Assembly: GCA_905235505.1 (NCBI GenBank)
Contig: CAJOMJ010000001.1
Span: forward strand, 120,952 to 184,951
Length of the DNA: 64,000 nt
Source: Paludibacteraceae bacterium
GTDB lineage: Bacteria; Bacteroidota; Bacteroidia; Bacteroidales; Paludibacteraceae
Direction of reading: 5' to 3'
Shown here one piece after another: positions 53,373 through 61,406 of this stretch. The stretch's first letter is position 1. Every line of letters starts with the position of its first letter. Below the pieces are notes generated by a model. The model saw nothing but the letters and a program-made list of their open reading frames with translations. It was not told the origin of the DNA and did not search any database. The position numbers and the translations under genes are program-made.

Positions 53373-54926
53373 TTAATTGAGTTGCAGAGGAATACCACGG
53401 AGTCGTATTTCTTTTCCTTCGGGTCCTTTAGCCTTGATATCGACGATGTTGACCATAGCACCCGGTTTGAGTTTGGAGAGTTGGTCGATTTGTGCTTTAG
53501 AGAACTTGTTGCCGGCAGACTGGGAGTAACCCATAGAGGTCTGGAGCTGGAAGGAAGTGATGTTATACTTGAGGTCGAGGAGGCCTTCGGAGCCATAGCT
53601 TGCGATGACAGTGGCCTGCGGGTTAAGGAGTGCGTTACGTGCGATTTTGCCTTCGTTGTACTCGGTGGAGCCACTCTTGAAGTAAGCGCCCGGTTTGGGC
53701 AACTCTTTGACGCGATAGGTAAGGCTACCCATAGACTGTGTTCTGCCATCGAGTTCGGCAGAAACGGCGATGGTAACTTCTTTAGCGGAGCCTGTAGGTT
53801 TGATGAGCCACATACCACCGCTCTGGCGTGCGGAAGCGCCATTGACAGAGACTTTAACCTTGTCGTTGGAGACGCCCGGGACAGAGATAGAGAACTTGTT
53901 GTCGTAGTCTTTGTACATGACATTGAGTTCGACGTTGGAGACAGTGACAGAGGGTTCGCCTACGCTATAGTCGCTTTCGAAGGGGAAACGGAGGTCTTCT
54001 TCGCCTTCGTTCTTAGCGGGAAGGACGAGTTCGCCTTTATACTTACGGAGTCCGAGCCCTGAAGCGACGACTTCGTAGATACCGTTGTCATTGATTTTGG
54101 CACCTTCGACATAGTAGTCAGGACGTGCGGTAGAGTCGACAGCAGCGAGTACGATCTTAGCGGAGTACTTACCGCCGCGGATGACATAGCGTGAGTTAGG
54201 AACGACAAACACTTCCATTTTATTTACACGCAGGTCGGCAGCATCGGTACGGTCGCGGAGATATTGAATCATTTCGCTTTGTGCTGCACGTACGTCGTTC
54301 TGCATTTTGGTAAGGATAGTGAGGCTGGCGCCAACGGGCATACCGTCGAAGATGACATGTTCCCAATCGATAGAGTCGCCATCGGCAGTAGTACCTCCCG
54401 AGGTAGAGAATATCTTTTCGAACTCGGCTTTCTTTTCATTATCAGTGAGACCAATAAGGAATTCACGATAGTCGATGAACATATTCTTGAGAACGGTAGC
54501 ATTCTCTTCGTTGATAGCATATTGGGAAGTGACATCAAGATTGTCGCGTGCGGCGATAGTGGCGACACCGACATTTTCTTTAGAAGGTGCTTTCTTTTTG
54601 CCATCGGCGAGTACACCGATATCGTATTTGAAGGTCTGTATATAGTCGCAAAGGCTATCTGACTTTTGTTGCAGCAGAATTGCCTTCTGATACCATTCAC
54701 CATTCTTTGCTTCGTTTTGTTCGGCAGCTGCCTTGAAGGACAGCATCATCTCGTCGTTACGATTTTCTATAGCATCGATGGTGAAATGGAGGCTATTGTC
54801 AACGAGTTTGAAACCGTTGAGGATATCGGTACTAACATTCAGCGCCAACATAGCGGTCAGCACCAAATACATCATACCAATCATTTTTTGTCTCGGGGTT
54901 TCCGGACAGTTTTTTGCTCCACCCAT
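53373..54926 (-). CDS. porM: T9SS motor protein PorM (GldM)
   Basis: 517 residues: a single N-terminal membrane helix (about 15-33, MIGMMYLVLTAMLALNVS) and a long periplasmic part of four Ig-like domains (about 40-515). GSLTYRVKELPKPGAYFKSG and the ending RGIPLQLN are typical of the GldM C-terminal domains. With PorL it forms the proton-driven rotary motor that powers T9SS. Confidence 0.96.
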   Translation of the reverse strand: MGGAKNCPETPRQKMIGMMYLVLTAMLALNVSTDILNGFKLVDNSLHFTIDAIENRNDEMMLSFKAAAEQNEAKNGEWYQKAILLQQKSDSLCDYIQTFKYDIGVLADGKKKAPSKENVGVATIAARDNLDVTSQYAINEENATVLKNMFIDYREFLIGLTDNEKKAEFEKIFSTSGGTTADGDSIDWEHVIFDGMPVGASLTILTKMQNDVRAAQSEMIQYLRDRTDAADLRVNKMEVFVVPNSRYVIRGGKYSAKIVLAAVDSTARPDYYVEGAKINDNGIYEVVASGLGLRKYKGELVLPAKNEGEEDLRFPFESDYSVGEPSVTVSNVELNVMYKDYDNKFSISVPGVSNDKVKVSVNGASARQSGGMWLIKPTGSAKEVTIAVSAELDGRTQSMGSLTYRVKELPKPGAYFKSGSTEYNEGKIARNALLNPQATVIASYGSEGLLDLKYNITSFQLQTSMGYSQSAGNKFSKAQIDQLSKLKPGAMVNIVDIKAKGPEGKEIRLRGIPLQLN

Positions 54927-54978
54927 GTTTCGTAATGTTTAAGAGTTACGTGTGTTAGAACGTTAATAATAAGTTAGA

Positions 54979-55998
54979 TTAAGCCAAGGCATTGAGCATA
55001 TTACCATAGACCTTGTTCAAATCTTCGATTTGCTGAGCGAGTTTCTGCTGAGCAGTCTGATACTGTTTGCCAGCCTCGAGAGCCAGAGCTGCAGCTGCCT
55101 GTATTTGTTTGGTATCTTGAACGAGTTGGTCGATAGAAGCGTTCACACCGTTGACTTTCTCGGTCTGAGCATGGAAAGCGGCGGCCTGTGCATTGATCTC
55201 TTTGAGTTGGAGCTCGTAAACAGAGTTGAGAGAAGCTATTTGAGCATTGACAGTCTCAAGACCTTTGCCATTGTTCTTTGTCTGAGCGATAACAGCATCC
55301 ACTTCAGCGATAACGGTTTGATATTTCTTAGCGAGAGTATCGTAGTTTTCGCCGATAGCGGCGGTATTTTTGGCCAATGTCTGCTGTGAATCGGCAACGA
55401 CATCTCCGGCTTTCTGTATGTTAGCAGCGGCAGTAGCGGTAGCTTCCTGGATGCCTTTGCCGGCTTTTGCCATATTGTCGCTGAGGTCAGCGGAAGCGGT
55501 TTCGAGGCCTTGCCCTGCGGCGGTGATAGTCTTTTTAAGTTGGGCGGTAGCGTCAGCCACTTCTCCGATGGAAGCGAGTTGTTCAGCAGTCTTGCTAAGG
55601 TTTTGGATACCTTCTTTGAGTGCTTTGAGTTCGGATTCTGGAAGAGAAGTATCAACGGTTTCCTTGCCAGGGGTGCCGTTTACATCTCCCGGGTTGCCGG
55701 TGCCACCGAGGATTTCTTTTTCTTCATGACCAATCAGTTGCGGGAATACATTTTCCCAGTTGTAAACCGGATGGGGTTTTTCGAAAATACCGAGCATAAA
55801 GAGGAAGGACTCGGTGAACATACCAACCATAAGCACATAACTTGCTCCTGGCCAGTGGAGGATTTTGAAGAGGGCACCGACGATAACGACAGATGCACCC
55901 AAGCTATATACCATGTTTACTGCATAAGAGTGACGCGCATACCACGCAACTACTTTATCCCATCCTTTGAGTTCTTGGGGATTGTTTTGATTTGCCAT
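54979..55998 (-). CDS. porL: T9SS motor protein PorL (GldL)
   Basis: 339 residues: two N-terminal membrane helices (about 22-45 and 52-72) with the conserved Glu in MVGMFTESFLFMLGIFE, an acidic short linker, then a long Ala/Gln-rich cytoplasmic coiled coil (about 120-330). PorL surrounds the PorM helix and conducts protons. The coiled coil is longer than in Flavobacterium GldL (about 215 residues), a length pattern seen in other Bacteroidales. Confidence 0.95.
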   Translation of the reverse strand: MANQNNPQELKGWDKVVAWYARHSYAVNMVYSLGASVVIVGALFKILHWPGASYVLMVGMFTESFLFMLGIFEKPHPVYNWENVFPQLIGHEEKEILGGTGNPGDVNGTPGKETVDTSLPESELKALKEGIQNLSKTAEQLASIGEVADATAQLKKTITAAGQGLETASADLSDNMAKAGKGIQEATATAAANIQKAGDVVADSQQTLAKNTAAIGENYDTLAKKYQTVIAEVDAVIAQTKNNGKGLETVNAQIASLNSVYELQLKEINAQAAAFHAQTEKVNGVNASIDQLVQDTKQIQAAAALALEAGKQYQTAQQKLAQQIEDLNKVYGNMLNALA

Positions 55999-56050
55999 TT
56001 TTATTACTGAATTTAGAAGTTTGTACCTTATTATATTATATAGACATATT

Positions 56051-57397
56051 TTATTCTCCTATGATAGAGCGAACGCAACGGAAACCGATGTAGGGTTTGC
56101 TCTCGTATTGATACTCGTAGGTACGAGTGCCGCACTGGAGATAATAGGAGATATCTTTCCAGCTACCGCCTTTAACGACTTTACGTTTGAGTACATCGGG
56201 GTCATCTTTGCGAGCCATGTACTGGAGTTCGGGGTTAAGGTCGTTAACATAGGCATTGGTAGAGGTATTATATGCGGACGAGGTCCATTCAGCCACGTTG
56301 CCAGCCATATCGAAGAGTCCGAAGTCGTTAGGCCGGAACTGAGCGACGCGCATGGTGGCGGTACCGGTATCGTCAACATAGCTACCGCGATAGGGTTTGA
56401 AGTTAGCGAGGAAGCAACCCTTGGCGTCGCGTGCGTAGTTACCGCCCCAAGGATAGGTAGCCATTTTGCGTCCGCCGCGTGCAGCATATTCCCATTCGGC
56501 CTCAGTGGGGAGACGATATTTCTGTGCATCAACTTTGCTATAGCTGAGGAAGTAGTCAGTACGCCACTGGCAGAAGGCATGTGCCTGTTCCCAAGTAACG
56601 CCGACCACGGGGTATTCAGCAAATCCCGGGTGAGAGAAATACTTGAGGAGCATAGGCTCGTTGTAAGCATACTGGAAGTCGCGCACCCACACCATAGTAT
56701 CGGGATAGACGTTGATAATCATACAGGTGTAGAGGTCTTTGGGTTCATGAAGGGGGCGTGTGATAGTGCTGTCGTGGATAACATTGTACTCATCGACCCA
56801 AGCGGTATCAACGCGTACGGAGGCATTGACGGGATAGCGTCCTTTGGACACATCGAAGCGGTTGGACGGTTTGGCTGCCTCGTCGTAGTTAACCCAGCGA
56901 TAGCTGTAGTGGAAACGGGTAGTATTCATCGTACCATCGGAGTAGTAGAGAGGCGAGAGGGCATCAACTATATCCTCGTCTTTGCTATTCCACGGGATTT
57001 TCTTCTTCCAGTTGATGCAATAGTTTTCCTCGTCGAAGTCTTCATCTTTAGGTTGCACAGCATACTCAGTCATACCTGCATCCACGAGGAGACGATATGC
57101 GATAGAGTCTCTTACCCAGTTGACGAACTGTTTGTACTCGTTGTTAGTGATTTCTGTTTCGTCCATCCAGAAAGCATCAACAGTGACCATAAGCGGGTTG
57201 TCAGGTTGATTGAAGATAGCGGACTGGGTGTTGCTACCCATCATGAATGATCCTTTTTTGATATAGACCATTCCGTAGGGGTTAGCTTCCTTGAAATTAC
57301 CTTTCGCGCCTGCTCCAACGAGTTCACCGGCGGGTTTGTTGCAACCAGCGAGGGCGAGACCGAGCGCCACGACAGGCAGAATACTACTAAATTTCAT
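56051..57397 (-). CDS. porK: T9SS ring lipoprotein PorK (GldK)
   Basis: 448 residues. Lipobox LALAGC (Cys 19), then a formylglycine-generating-enzyme/sulfatase-modifying fold: YIKKGSFMMGSN, YRLPTEAEWEYAARGG, YPWGGNYARDAKG, DMAGNVAEWTSSAY and VVKGGSWKD, ending GFRCVRS. The fold is structural here; PorK builds the outer-membrane-attached ring with PorN. Confidence 0.96.
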   Translation of the reverse strand: MKFSSILPVVALGLALAGCNKPAGELVGAGAKGNFKEANPYGMVYIKKGSFMMGSNTQSAIFNQPDNPLMVTVDAFWMDETEITNNEYKQFVNWVRDSIAYRLLVDAGMTEYAVQPKDEDFDEENYCINWKKKIPWNSKDEDIVDALSPLYYSDGTMNTTRFHYSYRWVNYDEAAKPSNRFDVSKGRYPVNASVRVDTAWVDEYNVIHDSTITRPLHEPKDLYTCMIINVYPDTMVWVRDFQYAYNEPMLLKYFSHPGFAEYPVVGVTWEQAHAFCQWRTDYFLSYSKVDAQKYRLPTEAEWEYAARGGRKMATYPWGGNYARDAKGCFLANFKPYRGSYVDDTGTATMRVAQFRPNDFGLFDMAGNVAEWTSSAYNTSTNAYVNDLNPELQYMARKDDPDVLKRKVVKGGSWKDISYYLQCGTRTYEYQYESKPYIGFRCVRSIIGE

Positions 57398-57436
57398 AAT
57401 ATCTTTTGTTTAATTGTTATTCAAGTTAAAGGCGGA

Positions 57437-58387
57437 TTACAAGAATCTCACGCTTTTGTATTTGTTATTTCGTTTCGGCTTGAGGATATTGAATCCGTAA
57501 GCCAAGTATATTTCGTGCGAGCCGAAGCTCTCAAGCAGCAGTTTGGAGGTCGGCAGTTCGTAGGTATATCCGAGTTGCAGGCCTGAGATGATATCTATTC
57601 CGAGCAACACTGCCACGTTTCCTCCGATGCGGTAGCCTACTCCCCAACGGTATTTGTCCTTATACTCGGTGAGGAAGGTGAGGTTGAGGTCCCACGAAGC
57701 GAAGTCAGTCATCAGCATTGCGCTTGGCCGGAGCACCCATTCTTTCTTTCTGAGCCGGAAGTTGTAGCCTCCGGAGACGAACATGGTACCTCTGAGTTGC
57801 ACGGTAGCGTTGTCGGTCCAGTCGATGACAGGCATTGTAAGGTGCGAGTACGAGATGCCGGCATACCATGTATTGCAGGTGTAGTACACACCGATACCCA
57901 TGTCAAAACTCATACCATTTTCGGCGCCAGAGGGAATAAATTCGTCGTCAGCCTGATGGTAGTTGCTTCCCTTCAGTTCGTTCAAATTAACACTATCTCC
58001 ACGAAACCCGACGCTGACGAAGCCTAAGTCAGTTCCGACGCTCAGATAGCCTTTTCCCAAGCGCTGACGGTATGCATATTGGACATGCATGGTCATGTTG
58101 GTAAAGAGTCCATATCTGTCGTTAAGGAACCGGACGCCTACGCCATGTCGTGTTTTGCCTATCACAAACGGAGACTGGAAACTGAAGTATGTAGTCATCG
58201 GGGCGTTAGTAATCCCCACGAACTGCATGCGGTGCAAGCCGCTTACTTTCATAAGGTCTCCTTCTCCTGCCGCTGCAGGATTGTAGGCCGTCGGCATAAA
58301 CATATATTGTCCTATCTGCGGGTCAAACTGCGCTACCGCCAAGGAGGCGAGAGCCAGAAAGGAGCATAGAGCAATATATCGTTTCAT
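57437..58387 (-). CDS. porP: T9SS outer-membrane protein PorP/SprF family
   Basis: 316 residues from MKRYIALCSFLALAS (58387); seven earlier residues from 58408 would spoil the signal peptide. The mature protein begins QFDPQIGQYMFMPTAYNPAAAG, split over the classic PorP/SprF start (FDPQ...YNPAAAG), followed by barrel strands and the ending KPKRNNKYKSVRFL. PorP-like proteins anchor cargo or complete the T9SS outer-membrane part. It is first of the porPKLMN genes. Confidence 0.93.
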   Translation of the reverse strand: MKRYIALCSFLALASLAVAQFDPQIGQYMFMPTAYNPAAAGEGDLMKVSGLHRMQFVGITNAPMTTYFSFQSPFVIGKTRHGVGVRFLNDRYGLFTNMTMHVQYAYRQRLGKGYLSVGTDLGFVSVGFRGDSVNLNELKGSNYHQADDEFIPSGAENGMSFDMGIGVYYTCNTWYAGISYSHLTMPVIDWTDNATVQLRGTMFVSGGYNFRLRKKEWVLRPSAMLMTDFASWDLNLTFLTEYKDKYRWGVGYRIGGNVAVLLGIDIISGLQLGYTYELPTSKLLLESFGSHEIYLAYGFNILKPKRNNKYKSVRFL

Positions 58388-58430
58388 CCAACACTGCAAA
58401 CTTATCAATGTTCAATACTGCAAAAGCAGA

Positions 58431-58655
58431 TTAATATTCTTCGTCGTTGAAGAAGAAGTCGTCGTTGCTGGGATAGTCAGGCCACAGGTCTTCAATAGTC
58501 TCGTAGATTTCTTCTTCCTCTTCTTCCAGTTCATTGAGATTCTCAATAACCTCTATCGGGCAGCCGGTGCGAATTGCATAATCAAGGAGTTCATCCTTAG
58601 TTGCCGGCCAGGGGGCGTCTTCCAGTTTTGATGCCAGTTCAAGAGTCCAAACCAT
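58431..58655 (-). CDS. DUF2795 small acidic protein
   Basis: 74 residues. The N-terminal half (MVWTLELASKLEDAPWPATKDELLDYAIRTG, two segments) is the DUF2795 fold; the C-terminal half is extremely acidic (ELEEEEEEIYETIEDLW). The gene is the first after the T9SS-operon promoter, 43 bp before porP. Function unknown. Confidence 0.85.
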   Translation of the reverse strand: MVWTLELASKLEDAPWPATKDELLDYAIRTGCPIEVIENLNELEEEEEEIYETIEDLWPDYPSNDDFFFNDEEY

Positions 58656-58751
58656 AGTTAATCAGTCGTAAGTCGTTAATTATAAATATATAACATTTAA
58701 AATGCGGGCAGTTTTCCCCCGATGAGGATACTACCTACTCAAAATACCGCG

Positions 58752-58782
58752 CAAAATTAGAAAAAATAGTTGATATGAGCAA
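58752..58782 (-). promoter_or_regulatory. promoter for DUF2795 and the T9SS operon
   Basis: On the minus strand: TTG (58782-58780), 20 bases, TAATTTTG (58759-58752), leaving a leader of about 90 bases before the DUF2795 ATG. Confidence 0.7.
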
Positions 58783-58791
58783 GAGTCGGGT

Positions 58792-59337
58792 TTATTTTTT
58801 CCATAAAAAAACATCACATTTGTCATTTTGTGCTATAATTTTCGACAAAATGAAGAAATAGTCGCTTAATCGGTTTACAAATTGTAAGCAGAGTTGCGAG
58901 CCTTCATATTGAGTACCGAGGGTTACCATTTGCCGTTCGAGGCGGCGTGTGACAGTGCGGCAGACATGGGCGAGCGAGACGCGGGTGTTGCCGGCGGGCA
59001 GAATAAAGTTGTGCACGGCGGGGAGTTGGGCGGAGTAGCGGTCGATTTCATGCTCGAGGAGAGCAATGTCGTCGGCAGTGGGCACAAGTTCGCTAACGAA
59101 ATGTGCTTTTTCGGGTTCGGTAGCGAGACAGGCACCTATATTAAACAGTTTGTTCTGCACGAAATTGAGCAGAGAATCAGCATCAGAGGGCAGAGACTGT
59201 GCGCGAAGGAGTCCGACGAAAGAGTTGAGTTCGTCGGCAGTGCCATACGCCTCGAGACGGGGGTCGGCTTTGCTGATGCGGGTGCCACCCACGAGGGAGG
59301 TAGTGCCGTCATCGCCTGTTTTAGTGTAGATGTTCAT
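58792..59337 (-). CDS. PduO-type cob(I)alamin adenosyltransferase
   Basis: 181 residues. N-terminal signature IYTKTGDDGTTSLVGGTRISK binds ATP; YGTADELNSFVGLLRA and the C-terminal VCRTVTRRLERQMV are further blocks. It transfers adenosyl from ATP to reduced cobalamin, making coenzyme B12 for mutases and other enzymes. It is the third gene after murI, with 17 bp spacing; a link to the neighbours is not apparent. Confidence 0.95.
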   Translation of the reverse strand: MNIYTKTGDDGTTSLVGGTRISKADPRLEAYGTADELNSFVGLLRAQSLPSDADSLLNFVQNKLFNIGACLATEPEKAHFVSELVPTADDIALLEHEIDRYSAQLPAVHNFILPAGNTRVSLAHVCRTVTRRLERQMVTLGTQYEGSQLCLQFVNRLSDYFFILSKIIAQNDKCDVFLWKK

Positions 59338-59354
59338 ATAATAAGTATGAGAGG

Positions 59355-60143
59355 TTATATATTCATTCGATAGTTTTTACGGAGGAGTTGCGGGTCGAAG
59401 AAGAGGACACCGAAGTGGTAGAAATCGAAAGACGAGGTGACACGAGGGTCGGAGACAATCTGTTTCCATGCCTGTGCCATCGGGCGGTTATGGTGAATAT
59501 CGTCGATGAGAATGACAGATTTGGGCGAAGTGTGCCGGGCAAGGAGAGAGAAATAGCGGAGGGTTGCCTCGAAGGTGTGATTAGCATCGATAATAGCGAA
59601 ATCAACCACAGGATGCTGAGCGAGAAAATCGGGGAGAGTGAGGTCGATATTACCTTGAACAGCATTGATATTCTGCAATTTGAGAGTATTCCAAACAGAT
59701 TGAGCCTCAGAGATAAGAGAGGGGCTACCTTCGAAAGTATAGACAGGTTGCGGAGAGGCAGCAACGGCGAGATAGGAAGCGGTGATACCGAGGTTGGTGC
59801 CAAGTTCGACCGTTACATCAGGGCGGAGGAAATTAGCGAGCCTGAAGACGAGTTGCGCCTGAGAGGCAGGCATGAGCGAGGAAGAGGCGATGTCAGAAAG
59901 TCTGCGGGAGGAGGAAGGGAGAGTGCCGAAGTCGTCAACATAGACAGTCTTGGACGCCCGCAGGAGCCGTTGCCGCTGTTGTTCTATATCAGAGAAGCAA
60001 TAGTAGCGGTTGTTATCATAGAGAATGAAATGAACTATATTATATAGATAAGGAGAGTGGACTCCATATCCGAGTGTGTTTCGGGCCGTAAGCCGATGTC
60101 TGAGATAAGACGATGCGCGGTATAGGCAGTCGGACAAGTTCAT
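59355..60143 (-). CDS. class I SAM-dependent methyltransferase
   Basis: 262 residues. A Rossmann fold is visible with SAM motif VELGTNLGITASYLAVA (about residues 113-129), acidic motif TFEGSPSL, FAIIDANHTFEATLRYF and SVILIDDIHHNR. It resembles O-methyltransferases of the COG4122/class_24 type. The substrate is unknown. It lies 11 bp after murI and 17 bp before the adenosyltransferase gene. Confidence 0.82.
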   Translation of the reverse strand: MNLSDCLYRASSYLRHRLTARNTLGYGVHSPYLYNIVHFILYDNNRYYCFSDIEQQRQRLLRASKTVYVDDFGTLPSSSRRLSDIASSSLMPASQAQLVFRLANFLRPDVTVELGTNLGITASYLAVAASPQPVYTFEGSPSLISEAQSVWNTLKLQNINAVQGNIDLTLPDFLAQHPVVDFAIIDANHTFEATLRYFSLLARHTSPKSVILIDDIHHNRPMAQAWKQIVSDPRVTSSFDFYHFGVLFFDPQLLRKNYRMNI

Positions 60144-60154
60144 AACGCAGTGTT

Positions 60155-61006
60155 TTACAAGTCAATATGATGCACATCAATATCTTCGTCCATAAAGACA
60201 GAGGCAGAGCACCGGAACTTTTGTTCGGACTCGGTGGTGAGATAGAGGCATGAGCCGCCTTTGGTGCAGGAAGATTCGATCTCAGGGTGACGGAAGAGGT
60301 AGTCTTTCAGCGAACGAGCCACTATATCGCCTTGCGTGAGAACAGATACAGGTTGCCCATTGTCACGGGTAAGAGTGTCAAGAGATGACCGTATCTTATT
60401 GACAAGCAAGGGATAGTGCGTACAGCCGAGCAAGACGGTATCGATAAGCGGGTCTTGTGCGAGCAACTGCCGGAGATACTTATCGACGAAGTAGTCGGCT
60501 CCGGGCAAGTCGAACTCAGCATTTTCGACGAGGGGCACCCACATGGGGCATGCCTGCTGAGACACGACGATATCAGGGTTTATCTTCTTTATTTCCAACG
60601 GGTAAGACAGCGAGTCAACAGTGCCTTGGGTAGCGAGAACGCCGATATGGCCGGTTCGGGTAAGGGCGCCGACAGCCTCAACTGTAGGACGGATGATACC
60701 GAGCACACGTTTCTGCGGCAAGCCGTCGGGAAAGAGGGGCACGAGTCGGGCGAGGTCGTTCTGCTGAATAGTGCGCAGAGCCTTTGCGGATGCAGTATTA
60801 CAAGCGAGAACAATGAGGCTGCAGCCGTGAGAAAAGAGATAGCTGACTGCCTCGAGGGTGTAGGCATAGACGACATCGAAAGAGCGTGTGCCATAGGGGG
60901 TACGCGCATTATCGCCCAAATACATATAGTCGTATTCAGGGAGGAGACGACGGATATCCTTAAGAATGGTAAGGCCGCCAAAGCCGCTATCAAAGACACC
61001 AATCAT
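60155..61006 (-). CDS. murI: glutamate racemase
   Basis: 283 residues from MIGVFDSGFGGLTILKD (61006); a longer frame from 61045 runs through the promoter and lacks family similarity. Catalytic cysteines are in VLACNTASAKAL and VLLGCTHYPLL; YLGDNARTPYG is the third block. It makes D-glutamate for peptidoglycan. The predicted promoter places the transcript start only a few bases before this ATG. Confidence 0.96.
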   Translation of the reverse strand: MIGVFDSGFGGLTILKDIRRLLPEYDYMYLGDNARTPYGTRSFDVVYAYTLEAVSYLFSHGCSLIVLACNTASAKALRTIQQNDLARLVPLFPDGLPQKRVLGIIRPTVEAVGALTRTGHIGVLATQGTVDSLSYPLEIKKINPDIVVSQQACPMWVPLVENAEFDLPGADYFVDKYLRQLLAQDPLIDTVLLGCTHYPLLVNKIRSSLDTLTRDNGQPVSVLTQGDIVARSLKDYLFRHPEIESSCTKGGSCLYLTTESEQKFRCSASVFMDEDIDVHHIDL

Positions 61007-61014
61007 AGAGATTG

Positions 61015-61045
61015 CAAAGGTAACAAAATATTTCGGAACAGGCAA
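61015..61045 (-). promoter_or_regulatory. promoter for murI with almost no leader
   Basis: On the minus strand: TTG (61045-61043), 20 bases, TACCTTTG (61022-61015). The -7 box ends eight bases before the murI ATG (61006), so the mRNA would be leaderless or nearly so. Confidence 0.7.
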
Positions 61046-61128
61046 GAGAAGGGACGAAAAAAACTAAAATGTCACAACTCAGGCGGGGCGGGAGACGGGA
61101 AACGGGATTTATCAATGCGGGATGGCAT

Positions 61129-61170
61129 CCCGCGAAACTTCCAAGAATTCCCGCGAAACTGCCAAGATTT
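61129..61170. repeat. 21-bp tandem duplication
   Basis: CCCGCGAAACTTCCAAGAAT (61129 onward) is followed directly by CCCGCGAAACTGCCAAGATT (61150 onward); two adjacent 21-base units with two or three differences. The first unit overlaps the right arm of the 61117-61133 hairpin. Confidence 0.8.
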
Positions 61171-61176
61171 GTGTGT

Positions 61177-61235
61177 GGGGGGGGAGAGTTTTTTGAGGGG
61201 GTAAAAATCAGATGTTTTGAGGGGGGTTGAGGTGG
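61177..61235 (+). other. G-tract cluster (possible G-quadruplex)
   Basis: Runs of eight G (61177-61184), five G (61197-61201), six G (61221-61226), then GG at 61230-61231 and 61233-61234. The segment TTTTGAGGGGG occurs twice. It lies on the non-template strand upstream of dnaN. Confidence 0.55.
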
Positions 61236-61261
61236 AAAAAAGAAGAAAAAAAACGAATAAG

Positions 61262-61292
61262 TTGCATATATAAAAAAAAAGGTGTATATTTG
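61262..61292 (+). promoter_or_regulatory. promoter for dnaN
   Basis: TTG (61262-61264), 20 bases, TATATTTG (61285-61292). The leader before the ATG at 61407 would be about 110 bases. Confidence 0.75.
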
Positions 61293-61406
61293 CACTCCAT
61301 ATTGAGCGGTCATGTCATTATACTGCGCTCCATATCGTGGGGACATCAGACTATGACAGAACGTTCTGATAATTAAGGATTAACTAACTATAAAAAGATA
61401 AGCATT

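Larger units (their letters stand above)
61007..61406. other. 400-bp divergent intergenic region murI/dnaN
   Basis: No gene is seen. Contents from left to right: the murI promoter (61015-61045), a GCGGGAT/ATCCCGC hairpin (61117-61133), a 21-bp tandem duplication (61129-61170), a G-tract cluster (61177-61235), an A-rich stretch, and the dnaN promoter (61262-61292). No DnaA-box cluster was recognised. Confidence 0.8.

Noticed and set aside
52665-54062. 465-codon plus-strand open frame over porN and porM
   Set aside because: It is antisense to two confidently identified T9SS genes, has no family features and spans their junction; it results from codon bias of the minus-strand genes.
56021-57250. 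409-codon plus-strand open frame over porK
   Set aside because: It lies entirely antisense to porK, which has clear lipoprotein and sulfatase-modifying-fold motifs.
61007-61406. Replication origin next to dnaN
   Set aside because: No dnaA gene or cluster of DnaA boxes was seen, and dnaN location is not a reliable origin marker in Bacteroidota.
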